The notes: generated by a model not told the origin, from the sequence alone. 64,000 nt of DNA from Neorhizobium sp. JUb45 (GCF_004343585.1 NZ_SLYW01000003.1:496001-560000), one strand, 5' to 3'; shown: positions 26,447-38,194, counted from the first letter of the stretch. Translations and numbers: made by a program.

Positions 26447-27499
26447 TCAGGCCGATTCCCGCAGCATGATTTCGGCATTGAGCAGGATGCGCTGGCTTTC
26501 CGCCGAGGCTTCCGCCCCTTCCATCTCAAGATCCAGCTTGCGGAACAGCAGGTCCATCGCCAGACGACCGATCTCGTTGTAGTTCTGGGCAACGGTGGTG
26601 ATCGGCGGACAGGCGTAACGCGACAGCGGATGGTCGTCATGGCCGGCGATGCGGATATCGCTGGCGGCAGACTGGCCGATCTTCAATCCATGCTGATAGG
26701 CCGCCGAAATGGCGCCGAAAGCGACGCGGTCGTTGGCGCAGAGAACCGTCTTGGTCGGGAAACCGCCTGCGTTCAGGAAACGCCGGGTTTCCTCGTAGCC
26801 GAAACGCTCGAAATCCCAGCTGCCATCATGGGCAGTTTCCAGAAGGATCGGCTCCATTTTCAGCTGGCGCATCGCTTCGACATAGGCGGTTTCGCGGGTC
26901 GCGGCATTGGTATTGACCGGCGGCATACCGAGATAACAGGGCGGCTCGCCGGAGCGGACGAGATAATCGACGATGAGCTGAAAGCTCTGACGGTTGTTGG
27001 TGCCGACAAACGGCGAGGTTTCGTCCAGTGGTGAGTCCACATAAACCAGCGCGATGGATTCCCCGAGCGCCTTCAGCGTTTCGTGCTGCGACTGCACGCC
27101 AAGCGGTGCTATGATGGCGCCGGCGACGTTCATCGATTTCAGCGTTTCGATGGCGCGTGCCTCGATTTCGGCATTGCCATCCGACGACAGAACGAAAGCG
27201 AGAAAACCGGCGGCATTGGCGATCAGTTCAACGCGGCGTGTCAGCGCCATATAAAACGGATCGGTCGAATTCGGGATGATGATGCCGATGATGTTGCTGC
27301 GCCGACGGTTGAGGTTGACGGCAAACATGTTTGGCCGAAAGCCGCTTTCTTTCAGCGCAACCTCGATCAGCCCGCGGGTTTTCGGCCGGACCGAATTCGG
27401 GTCGTTAAAATATTTGGACACGGTCGGGCGGGACAATCCGACAAACTCGGAAAAGTCCTCCATCGTTTTGATGGCCCCACTGATGGGTTTCTCTGACAA
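26447..27499 (-). CDS. LacI-family regulator of the sugar ABC operon
   Basis: This 350-residue repressor has a helix-turn-helix 'KTMEDFSEFVGLSRPTVSKY' and a family hinge and ligand domain ('NIIGIIIPNSTDPFYMALTR', 'IRIAGHDDHPLSRYACPPIT'). It is the last gene of a minus-strand run starting with a ribose-type binding protein at 33397. The ligand is likely the ketose or its phosphate handled by the adjacent PfkB and GatZ-like proteins. A perfect palindrome at 33519-33536 is a good candidate target. Confidence 0.9.
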   Translation of the reverse strand: MSEKPISGAIKTMEDFSEFVGLSRPTVSKYFNDPNSVRPKTRGLIEVALKESGFRPNMFAVNLNRRRSNIIGIIIPNSTDPFYMALTRRVELIANAAGFLAFVLSSDGNAEIEARAIETLKSMNVAGAIIAPLGVQSQHETLKALGESIALVYVDSPLDETSPFVGTNNRQSFQLIVDYLVRSGEPPCYLGMPPVNTNAATRETAYVEAMRQLKMEPILLETAHDGSWDFERFGYEETRRFLNAGGFPTKTVLCANDRVAFGAISAAYQHGLKIGQSAASDIRIAGHDDHPLSRYACPPITTVAQNYNEIGRLAMDLLFRKLDLEMEGAEASAESQRILLNAEIMLRESA

Positions 27500-27582
27500 T
27501 GACGTCCCACCCGATTTACTAATCGATTGAAATTATGGACACAGTTCAATCAAAACTTCTGAGTCCGTGCAAGCCGCGCCAA

Positions 27583-28863
27583 TCAGGCGCGGCAGGCTTC
27601 GAAATAATCTTCCAGCACGCGATCGACGGCGGCAAGAGCCAGTGCGCGCGCATTCGGCTGAACCTTGCCGTCACGCACCGACACATAGGCACCGGTGAGA
27701 TACTGGCTGATCAGCGTTTCGGGAATTTCCACGCCATCCAGAAGCTCGAACAGCGCCTTTACAGCGGCATCGATTTCCGGCTGCGGCCAGTAGTAGCGAA
27801 TGCGGTCGCTATAGCTGAAATGGCGCTGGATATGCTTTTCGGCGTCCGAACCGTGGTAATATTTGTCCCAGTTTTTTGGATCCGCCGTCAGCACGCGTTC
27901 GACGGTGGCGATCAGCATTTCCGAGCGCTTGCCGGGGAACAGGAACTCGGCAATCTGGTCGAGACCGTAAAAGGCTTCGCGCAGCGCAAAGGTGAGGCCG
28001 GGGCCGACCTTCAGGATGGCAAAACCATCCATCACCAGCTGGCGCAACATTTCGCGGGTCTGGTAATCGGTGGAATGCGCTTCAAAGACCATGCCCGGCA
28101 TGTCGAACAAGGTAGCACTCAGCGCCTTGGCCTTTGCCGGGACGTAAGGGATGACGTTCTCGTTGCCATATTCGACGCCCGGCTGAACGACGGCGCCGAC
28201 AACGCGCGAAAATGCATCCGATACGCCGGCAGCTTCGAATGCCTTGGCGTGCACGGCAATGGTTTCGCGCGCAGATTCCGGCTTGGTCACTTCGAGTTCG
28301 TCCAGCTCTTCCATCGCGCCGCCGGGGATCGGCACTTCGGTGCCGACGATATAGACCGGCTTGATACCATCAGACCCCGTCAGCGCAGCTTCGGCAACGG
28401 CGGCAAGGCGCGCGGCACGCTCGGCGGTCAGTGCGTCCGGAAGCGCGACCGGCTCACCGGCGCAGCCCATGCTGGTATCGAGATGCAATTTTGTGAAACC
28501 GGCCAGAGCAAAGGCTTCGATCATCACGCAGGCTTTTGCCATCGCCTCATCGGCGGGCAGGTTCTTCCAAGGATTGGGGCCAAGGTGGTCACCACCGAGG
28601 ATCAGCTTTTCGATCGGGAAACCGACCTTTTTGGCGATCTCTTCCGCGAAGGCGCGAAAATCGGCCGGCGTCATGCCGGTATAACCGCCATCCTGATTGA
28701 CCTGATTGCAGGTAGCTTCAACAAGCAGATGCGCATCCTGCTTGAGCGCATGCAGCATGGAAGCCTCGATGACCAGCGGATGTGCCGAGCAGATCGACGG
28801 AATGCCCTTGACGCCCGAGCCGTTCTGCCAGTTGGCGATGTCGGTGAGATAGCTCTTTTGCAT
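27583..28863 (-). CDS. GatZ/KbaZ-family protein, likely D-tagatose 6-phosphate epimerase
   Basis: This protein has 426 residues, exactly the length of E. coli KbaZ. 'GIPSICSAHPLVIEASMLHA', 'VEATCNQVNQDGGYTGMTPA', 'ILGGDHLGPNPWKNLPADEA' and 'FTKLHLDTSMGCAGEPVALP' are hallmark segments of COG4573, once called non-catalytic aldolase subunits. No GatY/KbaY aldolase gene is beside it; a PfkB kinase and an ABC importer are. Members of this family in Agrobacterium are reported, as I recall, to epimerise D-tagatose 6-phosphate to D-fructose 6-phosphate, so I infer that role. ATG 28863 has AAGGA ten bases upstream; ATG 28872 is possible. Confidence 0.85.
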   Translation of the reverse strand: MQKSYLTDIANWQNGSGVKGIPSICSAHPLVIEASMLHALKQDAHLLVEATCNQVNQDGGYTGMTPADFRAFAEEIAKKVGFPIEKLILGGDHLGPNPWKNLPADEAMAKACVMIEAFALAGFTKLHLDTSMGCAGEPVALPDALTAERAARLAAVAEAALTGSDGIKPVYIVGTEVPIPGGAMEELDELEVTKPESARETIAVHAKAFEAAGVSDAFSRVVGAVVQPGVEYGNENVIPYVPAKAKALSATLFDMPGMVFEAHSTDYQTREMLRQLVMDGFAILKVGPGLTFALREAFYGLDQIAEFLFPGKRSEMLIATVERVLTADPKNWDKYYHGSDAEKHIQRHFSYSDRIRYYWPQPEIDAAVKALFELLDGVEIPETLISQYLTGAYVSVRDGKVQPNARALALAAVDRVLEDYFEACRA

Positions 28864-28864
28864 G

Positions 28865-29809
28865 TCAGGCATTTCCTTGCGCTTGAATGAGTGCGTCGAG
28901 TTCGGCGCGGGTAGAGGCCCCTTCCATCGGGCCGGCCTTGGTGACGGCACGCGCACCGGAGGCATTGGCGTATCGCAGCACTTCGGCCGGATGCATGCCC
29001 TTCAGCCAGAAGGTGACGAAGGTGGCACCAAAACAATCACCGGCGCCGGTCGGATCGATTTCCTCGACCTTGTAGCTGGGAAGATCGATCTGGGTGTCCT
29101 TGTCGTAATAGCTGGCGCCCTTGTCACCGCGCTTGACGACGATGGCCTTGATGCCCTTGGCAAGCAGCTCGACGACGGCTTCCTTCTCAGTCTTTGCCTG
29201 CGCGAACAGGAACAGCTCCTCGCCGCTCGGCATGAACAGATCGGTCTTGGAAAGCACCGTCTGCAACGCTTCGCGCATGCCGGGGCTGTCGAGAATTTCA
29301 GGACGCAGGTTGGGGTCGAAGGAAACGGTGCCGCCAGCGGCCTTGATGCGTTCGACGGCGGTCAGGATGCTGGTGACGACGCTCGGTGCGTACAGAGCCG
29401 TGCCCATGACATGCATATGCGTGCAGGTGTCGATAAGGGCCAGCGTCTTGTCCGACAGTTCGATCTCACCGCAGGCGCTGTTGCGGATGTTGAAGACAAA
29501 ATTGCGGCCACCGTCCTCGCGGTAACGCACGAAAGCGCTGCCGGTGGTGCCGAGCGGCAGGACCTCGATGCCCGAGACATCGACACCATCTTCCGTCAGG
29601 CGGTTGATGTTGACCCAGCCAAAGTCGTCTTCGCCGACGCGCGAGATGATCGCGCATTCCTGGCCGAGCTTGCCGACCTGATCGATGAAGATCGCCGGTG
29701 CGCCCGACGGAAACGGGCCGATCAGCGGCACGGCTTCACGAAAACCGTTGCCGCGATTGGTGGCGACGATTTCGACCAGAATTTCGCCGATGGTGAGAAT
29801 TTTCGACAT
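28865..29809 (-). CDS. PfkB-family sugar kinase (tagatose/fructose kinase-like)
   Basis: This 314-residue ribokinase-family enzyme phosphorylates a sugar, probably the ketose brought in by the neighbouring importer. The C-terminal signature with the catalytic aspartate is 'IDPTGAGDCFGATFVTFWLK', and 'GTVSFDPNLRPEILDSPGMR' is the second family motif. It lies between the permease and the GatZ-like gene and its end touches the latter. In that context D-tagatose is a good candidate substrate; fructose or another ketohexose is also possible. Confidence 0.88.
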   Translation of the reverse strand: MSKILTIGEILVEIVATNRGNGFREAVPLIGPFPSGAPAIFIDQVGKLGQECAIISRVGEDDFGWVNINRLTEDGVDVSGIEVLPLGTTGSAFVRYREDGGRNFVFNIRNSACGEIELSDKTLALIDTCTHMHVMGTALYAPSVVTSILTAVERIKAAGGTVSFDPNLRPEILDSPGMREALQTVLSKTDLFMPSGEELFLFAQAKTEKEAVVELLAKGIKAIVVKRGDKGASYYDKDTQIDLPSYKVEEIDPTGAGDCFGATFVTFWLKGMHPAEVLRYANASGARAVTKAGPMEGASTRAELDALIQAQGNA

Positions 29810-29827
29810 TGGTATCTGCTCTAATGA

Positions 29828-30786
29828 TTACTGCTTGGCGCGCTTCGACCGCACGTCGAGATAGACGGCGATGAGAATGACGAGGCCCTTGACGATGAGC
29901 TGGTAGAAGTAAGGCACCGACAGCATGTTCATCCCGTTGTTGAGGACGCCGATGATAAGCGCGCCGATCAGCGTGCCGATCATGGTGCCGACGCCGCCGG
30001 CAAGGCTGGTGCCGCCGAGAACGGCTGCCGCGATGGCATCGAGTTCATAGCTCATGCCGGCATTTGTCTGGGCCGAGAAGAGGCGCGAGGAGAGCAACAC
30101 GCCGCTGATCGCCGCCATCACGCCGGAGATCATGAAGATGATGATCTTCAGGCGATCGACCTTGATGCCGGAATAAAGCGCTGCCTCGCGGTTGCCGCCG
30201 GTCAGATAGGCGCGACGGCCGAATTTGGTCTTGCTCAAGAGAATGTGGTTGAACAGGAACAGCACAGCAACGACCCAGATGACGATCGGGATGCCGATAA
30301 AGCTCTGGGTGCCGATGGCGGTCCAGCTCGGTTCCATGATCATGGCCGGCGCACCATTGGTCGGAAGGCTGACCATGCCGCGATAGATGCCCATGGTCGC
30401 CACCGTGACGATAAAGGACGGCAGCAGGAATTTCGCCGTCAGCACGCCGTTGGCGAGGCCGAGCAGCGCACCTGCCGCAATCGTCAGGATCAGCGCCGGC
30501 ACAAAACTCATGCCAAAAGCGAAACATTGCGCGCCGACCATGCCGGCCACCGCGATGATCGAGCCGATCGACAGGTCGATTTCACCGAGCAGGATGACCC
30601 AGGTCATGCCGAAGGCGGCAATGGCGATGACCGACACCTGCTGCAGGATGTTCAGAAAATTCGCCACCGACATGAAACGACCGTTGGTGACGGAAAAAAT
30701 CACGCACAGAACGATCAGCGATAAAAAGATACCGCCATACTGTTTCATGACCTGTTTGAAGGCGGCGCTGGCTGCGCTCTTGTCAC

Positions 30787-30790
<4 letters not shown>
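29828..30790 (-). CDS. Ribose-type sugar ABC transporter permease (RbsC-like)
   Basis: This 320-residue permease has about ten hydrophobic helices and the family stretch 'NREAALYSGIKVDRLKIIIF' followed by 'AIAAAVLGGTSLAGGVGTMI'. It forms the inner-membrane channel with the two-domain ATPase encoded just upstream, whose stop overlaps its start by four bases. It belongs to the CUT2 class, which usually imports monosaccharides or polyols. Confidence 0.92.
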
Positions 30791-32304
<1,514 letters not shown>

Positions 32305-32415
32305 GGCGTCACCTTTCAACGAGCGCTTCACACCACCACTGCGGTGAAAGCTGCTCCTTATTCCTGATCATGCAGATGGTGCGCCGCATCGGGCGGCTTC
32401 GAACAATCCGCAGAT

Positions 32416-32450
32416 TTCCGGTGGCCCGCCTGGGGGAGCGGACCACCGAA
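32416..32450 (-). terminator. Intercistronic stem-loop after the binding-protein gene
   Basis: GGTGGCCCGC (32420-32429) and GCGGACCACC (32438-32447) pair with a single mismatch around an eight-base loop. It lies in the roughly 200-base gap between the binding protein and ATPase genes. Such a hairpin often lowers downstream expression or protects the upstream message, giving more binding protein than ATPase. There is no T-run, so full termination is unlikely. Confidence 0.5.
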
Positions 32451-32503
32451 GGAGGCAGTCTCAAAGCAGAGACGGCCTCATGCGCAGAGCGTCTTGGGAG
32501 GAC

Positions 32504-33397
32504 TTACTGCTTCTTGGTGTAGACGCCGGGAACGATCGGCTGCTCGGCCGGCACTTCCTCGCCCGCCTGCAGCTTGATCGCGGTCTCGACGGCAAGCTTG
32601 CCCATCTGGTCCGGGAACTGCTGGATGACGCCGACGAAGTCCGGATCGGCATCGACTGCCTTGATGGCTTCCGGCATGCCATCGAAACCGATGACCTTGA
32701 CCTTGCCGGTCAGGCCCGAAGACTTGACGGCAACGGCTGCGGCGAGAGCGGCATCGTCACCGAAACCAAAAATGCCACCGATGTCCGGGTTAGCCTGCAG
32801 CATGTTCTGGGCAACGGCCAGTGCTTCGGCGCGGGTAATGCCGGTCTGGATCGACACGATCTTGATGTCCGGGTGCTTGGCAATGGCTTCCTTGAAGCCG
32901 TTGACGCGGTTCACCACCGACTGCACCAGCGGGTAGTCGATGATTGCGACTTCGCCCTTGCCGCCAAGCTGTTCGGCCATCAGTTCACCGGCCTTGACGC
33001 CACCGGCATAGTTGTCGGTGCCGATATAGGAGGCAACCTTGGCGCCTTCGACCGGTACGTCGACGGTGATAACCTTGATGCCGGCAGCTTCGGCGCGGGC
33101 AACGGCTGCAAGTGCGCCCTTGCTGTCGACCGGCGACATGATGATGACGTCGACGCCCTTGACGATGAAGTCTTCAATGTCGGCGAGCTGCTTGTTCAGG
33201 TCCTGATTGGCGATCGAGATTTCGACCGACACGTTCTTGGCCTTGGCTTCAGCGGTGATCGCCTTGGCGAGCTCGTTATAGAATGGGTGCTGCTGCGTGA
33301 GCAGCGATGCGCCGATGCCTTCGGCATGGGCGGCAGCGGCGGCAAACGTCAGGCTTGCGGAAACCAGCAGCGTCTTTGCGAAATTCTTGAGGGTCAT
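32504..33397 (-). CDS. Ribose-type sugar ABC transporter substrate-binding protein
   Basis: This 297-residue periplasmic protein has a signal peptide ending FAAAAAHAEG and the two-lobe family 2 fold: 'NVSVEISIANQDLNKQLADI', 'EDFIVKGVDVIIMSPVDSKG', 'YIGTDNYAGGVKAGELMAEQ' and 'GIFGFGDDAALAAAVAVKSS'. ATG 33397 follows GGGAGGA. It is the first gene of the minus-strand importer operon. Sugar identity is not visible; the kinase and GatZ-like genes suggest a ketose or hexitol. Confidence 0.92.
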   Translation of the reverse strand: MTLKNFAKTLLVSASLTFAAAAAHAEGIGASLLTQQHPFYNELAKAITAEAKAKNVSVEISIANQDLNKQLADIEDFIVKGVDVIIMSPVDSKGALAAVARAEAAGIKVITVDVPVEGAKVASYIGTDNYAGGVKAGELMAEQLGGKGEVAIIDYPLVQSVVNRVNGFKEAIAKHPDIKIVSIQTGITRAEALAVAQNMLQANPDIGGIFGFGDDAALAAAVAVKSSGLTGKVKVIGFDGMPEAIKAVDADPDFVGVIQQFPDQMGKLAVETAIKLQAGEEVPAEQPIVPGVYTKKQ

Positions 33398-33518
33398 GTT
33401 TATTCCTCCCCGTCCTTGAGGCCTTAAAAGCACACATCCAGCCGGCGGGCCTCCTCTTGCCGGCGGATTTTTCATCATATGTCCTAAATTTTACGCGCGT
33501 CAATATTTTTGAATTCGT

Positions 33519-33536
33519 ACGTAAATAAATTTACGT
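33519..33536. promoter_or_regulatory. Perfect palindrome, candidate LacI operator of the sugar operon
   Basis: ACGTAAAT and ATTTACGT are exact reverse complements around AA. The site lies about 120 bases before the binding-protein start, in an AT-rich stretch suited to a promoter, and has the size and symmetry of LacI-family operators. The cognate regulator is probably the LacI gene that ends this operon. Confidence 0.6.
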
Positions 33537-33618
33537 GAAAAAGTTTCTGTGACCGTGATCTTATACGGCAAGGCCGCTCGTTTTCCCCAGCCTTGATCGG
33601 GCCGAAACAACATAGTCG

Positions 33619-33655
33619 TTGACGGAATTTTCACCTCGTCTACTATATCTAGTGT
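33619..33655 (+). promoter_or_regulatory. nrd promoter with NrdR-like box over the -10
   Basis: TTGACG (33619-33624) and TACTAT (33641-33646) with a 16-base spacer form a good promoter whose transcript would start near 33653, just where the riboswitch begins. CTACTATATCTAGTGT at 33640-33655 agrees with the NrdR box ACACWATATATWGTGT at 13 of 16 positions and covers the -10. A second, weaker box about 31 bases upstream is not convincing. Confidence 0.55.
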
Positions 33656-33870
33656 TCAAGGTTCTTCCGATTCGCATCGGAAGCTAAGACGGGAATACGG
33701 TGCGTGAAACCCATGACGGGCGCCACAATGCCGAAGCTGCCCCCGCAACTGTAAGCGGCGAGCATCCGATCGATCAGGCCACTGACGCCAAAAGCGTTGG
33801 GAAGGCGGAACGGATGCCGTGACCCGCAAGCCAGGAGACCTGCCTTGTACGAAACGTCCACGGGCGGGGT
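33655..33870 (+). ncRNA. Cobalamin (B12) riboswitch ahead of nrdHIEF
   Basis: Several conserved parts of the adenosylcobalamin aptamer occur in order: a hairpin CTTCCGAT/ATCGGAAG at 33664-33683, TAAGACGGGAATACGGTGC, then GCCACAATGCCGAAGCTGCC with CCCGCAACTGTAAGCGG, CCACTGACGCC with GGGAAGGCGG, and the B12 box AAGCCAGGAGACCTGCC at 33828-33844. It lies in the leader of a gene set for a B12-independent ribonucleotide reductase, so cobalamin should shut the operon off. The end of the expression platform is not sharply defined. Confidence 0.92.
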
Positions 33871-34161
33871 GTCCGGAAGGTCGCGTATATGTGCGGGATG
33901 ATCCTGCGCATGCGCTTCCCCGAATGTCCCGTATGAAATGCTTCGGGGTGAAGTCTTATGTTCTTGAGTTTCGATAAGCATCGATATGTCGACCAGCAAG
34001 CCGATGTCGGCCTGCTGATTTCATGTTGCGCGCAGTGGCAATGATGGACGTTTAACGTCCGGCCACGTCAGCGACGACCTTCATACCCAATATTCTTTTG
34101 CCCGGACATCGGCGGATGTCCGACCGCTTTTGCACGCCTATTCCACACGAGGGGACCGACA
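33871..34161 (+). other. Long nrd leader downstream of the riboswitch, with hairpins
   Basis: About 290 bases separate the aptamer from nrdH without a plausible gene. GGACGTT/AACGTCC forms a hairpin near 34045-34059. CGGACATC-GGCG-GATGTCCG at 34103-34122 is a perfect eight-base-pair stem followed by ACCGCTTTT, so it may act as the regulated terminator or as part of a switch. The nrdH binding site is GAGGGG, close to the ATG. Confidence 0.5.
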
Positions 34162-34383
34162 ATGACCATCACCGTTTACAGTAAACCCGCCTGCGTCCAG
34201 TGCACCGCGACCACCCGCGCCCTCGACCGTCAGGGCATCGACTACACTATCATCGACGTGTCCGCCGATGCCGAGGCTTATGACCTCGTGCAGGGTCTCG
34301 GTTACCGACAGGTGCCCGTCGTGATTGCCGGCGAGCAGCATTGGGCAGGTTTTCGCCCTGACATGATCAGCGCCCTCGCCTGA
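34162..34383 (+). CDS. nrdH: NrdH glutaredoxin-like redoxin
   Basis: This 73-residue redoxin reduces the class Ib ribonucleotide reductase after each turnover. The active site is CVQC in '[20 protein letters not shown]', and '[20 protein letters not shown]' is the typical C-terminal half with the cis-proline VP and WSGFRPD-like motif. It is the first gene of nrdHIEF. NrdH takes electrons from thioredoxin reductase rather than glutathione. Confidence 0.95.
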   Translation: MTITVYSKPACVQCTATTRALDRQGIDYTIIDVSADAEAYDLVQGLGYRQVPVVIAGEQHWAGFRPDMISALA

Positions 34384-34394
34384 CCATCATCGCG

Positions 34395-34808
34395 ATGGGT
34401 GAGGTCGTTTATTTCTCCACGAAATCGGAAAGCACCCACCGTTTCGTGGAAAAGCTGGGCATGAACGCTCGGCGCATTCCGATCAGCAGCGATGAGGCGC
34501 TTTGCGCGCCCAACCCGTTCGTCCTGATCGTTCCGACCTATGGCGGCGGCGAAAACAAGGGCGCCGTTCCCAAACAGGTGATCCGCTTCCTCAACGATGC
34601 GGACAACAGATCCAACATCCGCGGCGTGATTGCCGCGGGCAACACCAATTTCGGCGCAGCCTACTGCATCGCCGGGGACATCATTTCCGCCAAGTGCCAG
34701 GTGCCTTTTCTCTACAAGTTCGAGCTTCTGGGCACGCAGGAAGATGTCGACAACGTCAGACACGGATTGGAACGATTTTGGACGCGACAAACTTCGAAAA
34801 GCCAGTGA
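34395..34808 (+). CDS. nrdI: NrdI flavodoxin-like RNR activator
   Basis: This 137-residue flavodoxin-like protein helps build the dimanganese-tyrosyl radical cofactor of NrdF by delivering an oxidant. '[20 protein letters not shown]' binds the FMN phosphate, and '[20 protein letters not shown]' and '[20 protein letters not shown]' are conserved NrdI loops. It starts 11 bases after nrdH and overlaps nrdE by four bases. Confidence 0.95.
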   Translation: MGEVVYFSTKSESTHRFVEKLGMNARRIPISSDEALCAPNPFVLIVPTYGGGENKGAVPKQVIRFLNDADNRSNIRGVIAAGNTNFGAAYCIAGDIISAKCQVPFLYKFELLGTQEDVDNVRHGLERFWTRQTSKSQ

Positions 34809-36940
34809 ATGCGGTAAAGCCGGCCGAAGCCGCGCTCGATTACCACGCCCTCAACGCCATGCTGAACCTTTATGACGGTGAGGGAAAGATCCAGCTCGAC
34901 CGCGACCGGCAGGCCGCAAAACAGTATTTCCTCCAGCATGTGAACCAGAACACGGTGTTCTTTCATAACCTGCGGGAAAAACTCGATTATCTGGTGACCG
35001 AAAGCTATTACGAGCAGGAGGTGCTGGACCAGTATGCGTTCAATTTCGTGCGCGACCTGTTCGACCACGCATATGACAAGAAATTCCGGTTCCCGACCTT
35101 TCTCGGCGCCTTCAAATATTACACCAGCTACACGCTGAAGACCTTTGACGGAAAGCGTTATCTCGAGCGTTACGAGGACCGCGTTTGCATGGTGGCGCTG
35201 GCGCTGGCGCGCGGCGATGAAAAGCTTGCCCGCGATCTCGTCGACGAGATCATTTCCGGCCGCTTCCAGCCGGCGACGCCGACCTTCCTCAATGCCGGCA
35301 AAAAGCAGCGCGGCGAACTCGTCTCCTGCTTCCTGCTGCGCGTCGAGGACAATATGGAAAGCATCGGCCGCTCGATCAATTCGGCGCTGCAGCTTTCCAA
35401 GCGCGGCGGCGGTGTGGCGCTGTCGCTCACCAATCTTCGTGAAATGGGCGCACCGATCAAGCAGATCGAGAACCAGTCCTCCGGCGTCATTCCGGTGATG
35501 AAACTGCTGGAAGACTCGTTCTCCTACGCCAACCAGCTTGGCGCGCGGCAGGGCGCGGGTGCGGTTTACCTGCATGCCCACCACCCGGACATTATGCGTT
35601 TTCTCGACACCAAGCGCGAAAATGCCGATGAAAAGATCCGCATCAAGACGCTGTCGCTCGGCGTCGTCATTCCCGACATCACCTTCGAACTCGCCCGCAA
35701 CAACGAGGACATGTATCTTTTCTCACCGCATGACGTGGAGCGTGTTTATGGCGTGCCGTTCACCGAAATCTCGGTGACGGAAAAATATCAGGAAATGGTC
35801 GAGGACGGCCGTATCCGCAAGAAGAAGATCAAGGCGCGCGAGTTCTTCCAGGTGATCGCCGAGATCCAGTTCGAAAGCGGTTATCCCTACATCATGTTCG
35901 AGGACACGGTGAACCGCGCCAACCCGATCGCCGGCCGCATCACCATGAGCAATCTCTGCTCGGAAATCCTGCAGGTCAGCGATGCGAGCGAATTCAACGA
36001 CGACCTCTCCTACGCGAAGATGGGCAAGGACATTTCCTGCAATCTCGGCTCGCTCAACATCGCCGCCGCCATGGACTCAACCGATTTCGGCCAGACGATC
36101 GAAACCTCGATCCGGGCGCTGACGGCCGTGTCCGAGATGAGCAACATCACCTCGGTTCCCTCGATCGCTCAAGGCAACGAAGACAGCCACGCGATCGGCC
36201 TCGGCCAGATGAACCTGCACGGTTATCTCGCCCGCGAGCGGATTTTCTACGGCTCGGAAGAGGGTGTCGATTTCACCAATATCTATTTCTACACGGTTGC
36301 CTATCACGCCGTGCGCGCCTCCAACCGGCTGGCGGTCGAAAAGGGCAGAAGCTTCAAGGGTTTCGAAAACTCGAAATACGCGTCTGGCGAATATTTCGAC
36401 AAATACACCGAACAGGAATGGCTACCGGCGACACAGCGCGTGGCCGAACTATTCGAGACCGCGGGCATTCATATCCCGACTCAGGACGATTGGCGGCAGT
36501 TGAAGGCCGAGGTCATGGCAGGCGGGCTTTATAACCAGAACCTGCAGGCCGTGCCGCCGACCGGCTCGATCTCCTACATCAACCACTCGACCTCCTCGAT
36601 CCACCCGATCGTTTCCAAGATCGAGATCCGCAAGGAGGGCAAGATCGGCCGCGTCTATTATCCGGCCGCCTTCATGACCAATGACAATGTCGAGTATTAT
36701 CAGGATGCCTACGAGATCGGCCCTGAAAAGATCATCGACACATATGCGGCGGCGACCCAGCATGTCGATCAGGGCCTGTCGCTGACGCTGTTCTTCCGCG
36801 ATACCGCCACGACCCGCGACATCAACCGCGCGCAGATCTATGCGTGGAAGAAGGGCATCAAGACCATCTACTACATCCGCCTTCGCCAGATGGCGCTGAC
36901 CGGCACGGAAGTGCAGGGCTGCGTATCGTGTGCGCTGTGA
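34805..36940 (+). CDS. nrdE: Class Ib ribonucleotide reductase alpha subunit NrdE
   Basis: This 711-residue subunit reduces ribonucleoside diphosphates and matches Salmonella NrdE closely in length and sequence. '[20 protein letters not shown]' and '[20 protein letters not shown]' include one active-site cysteine, '[10 protein letters not shown]' the middle cysteine, and the C-terminus [10 protein letters not shown] holds the CxxC pair that exchanges with NrdH. I chose GTG 34805, overlapping the nrdI stop as GTGA and giving family length; TTG 34778 would add nine residues. It lacks an N-terminal ATP cone, as usual for class Ib. Confidence 0.95.
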   Translation: MNAVKPAEAALDYHALNAMLNLYDGEGKIQLDRDRQAAKQYFLQHVNQNTVFFHNLREKLDYLVTESYYEQEVLDQYAFNFVRDLFDHAYDKKFRFPTFLGAFKYYTSYTLKTFDGKRYLERYEDRVCMVALALARGDEKLARDLVDEIISGRFQPATPTFLNAGKKQRGELVSCFLLRVEDNMESIGRSINSALQLSKRGGGVALSLTNLREMGAPIKQIENQSSGVIPVMKLLEDSFSYANQLGARQGAGAVYLHAHHPDIMRFLDTKRENADEKIRIKTLSLGVVIPDITFELARNNEDMYLFSPHDVERVYGVPFTEISVTEKYQEMVEDGRIRKKKIKAREFFQVIAEIQFESGYPYIMFEDTVNRANPIAGRITMSNLCSEILQVSDASEFNDDLSYAKMGKDISCNLGSLNIAAAMDSTDFGQTIETSIRALTAVSEMSNITSVPSIAQGNEDSHAIGLGQMNLHGYLARERIFYGSEEGVDFTNIYFYTVAYHAVRASNRLAVEKGRSFKGFENSKYASGEYFDKYTEQEWLPATQRVAELFETAGIHIPTQDDWRQLKAEVMAGGLYNQNLQAVPPTGSISYINHSTSSIHPIVSKIEIRKEGKIGRVYYPAAFMTNDNVEYYQDAYEIGPEKIIDTYAAATQHVDQGLSLTLFFRDTATTRDINRAQIYAWKKGIKTIYYIRLRQMALTGTEVQGCVSCAL

Positions 36941-36949
36941 TTGCCTGAG

Positions 36950-37135
36950 CAAAGCCCCTCACTTGCGATTTCTAACACTTAAGCAAGCTTAAGATGTTGA
37001 AATCGCTTTCTCTCCCGCAAGGGGAGAGAGACCGGAGCCGCGATCTCGAGCCTCTCCCTCTCCCCTTGCGGGAGAGGATACAAAATCATGATCTTAGCAA
37101 AGCTAAGTCATAGATTTTGTTGGTGAGGGGCTTTG
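36950..37135. repeat. Palindromic mosaic repeat between nrdE and nrdF (RIME-like)
   Basis: The ends CAAAGCCCCTCAC (36950-36962) and GTGAGGGGCTTTG (37123-37135) are perfect inverted copies. Inside are CTCTCCCGCAAGGGGAGAG (37010-37028) and its exact reverse complement at 37058-37076. Smaller palindromes flank them: CTTAAG-CAAG-CTTAAG and CTTAGC-AAA-GCTAAG. The nested layout fits the Rhizobium-specific intergenic mosaic element class. It fills most of the 251-base gap between the two RNR subunit genes, where it would form a large RNA hairpin. Confidence 0.88.
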
Positions 37136-37152
37136 ATACGGCAGGCGGATGA

Positions 37153-38166
<1,014 letters not shown>

Positions 38167-38194
38167 AGAAAGTCGAAGCAAAGGCTAAGCCTTG

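Noticed and set aside
27500..27560. Possible LacI operator (GATT-TACT-AATC and AATCGATT) upstream of the LacI gene
   Set aside because: The arms are only four bases and do not resemble the stronger palindrome at 33519-33536.
27535..28890. 451-residue plus-strand open frame
   Set aside because: It lies opposite the GatZ/KbaZ-family gene, which matches its family over its full length; the plus frame is a shadow.
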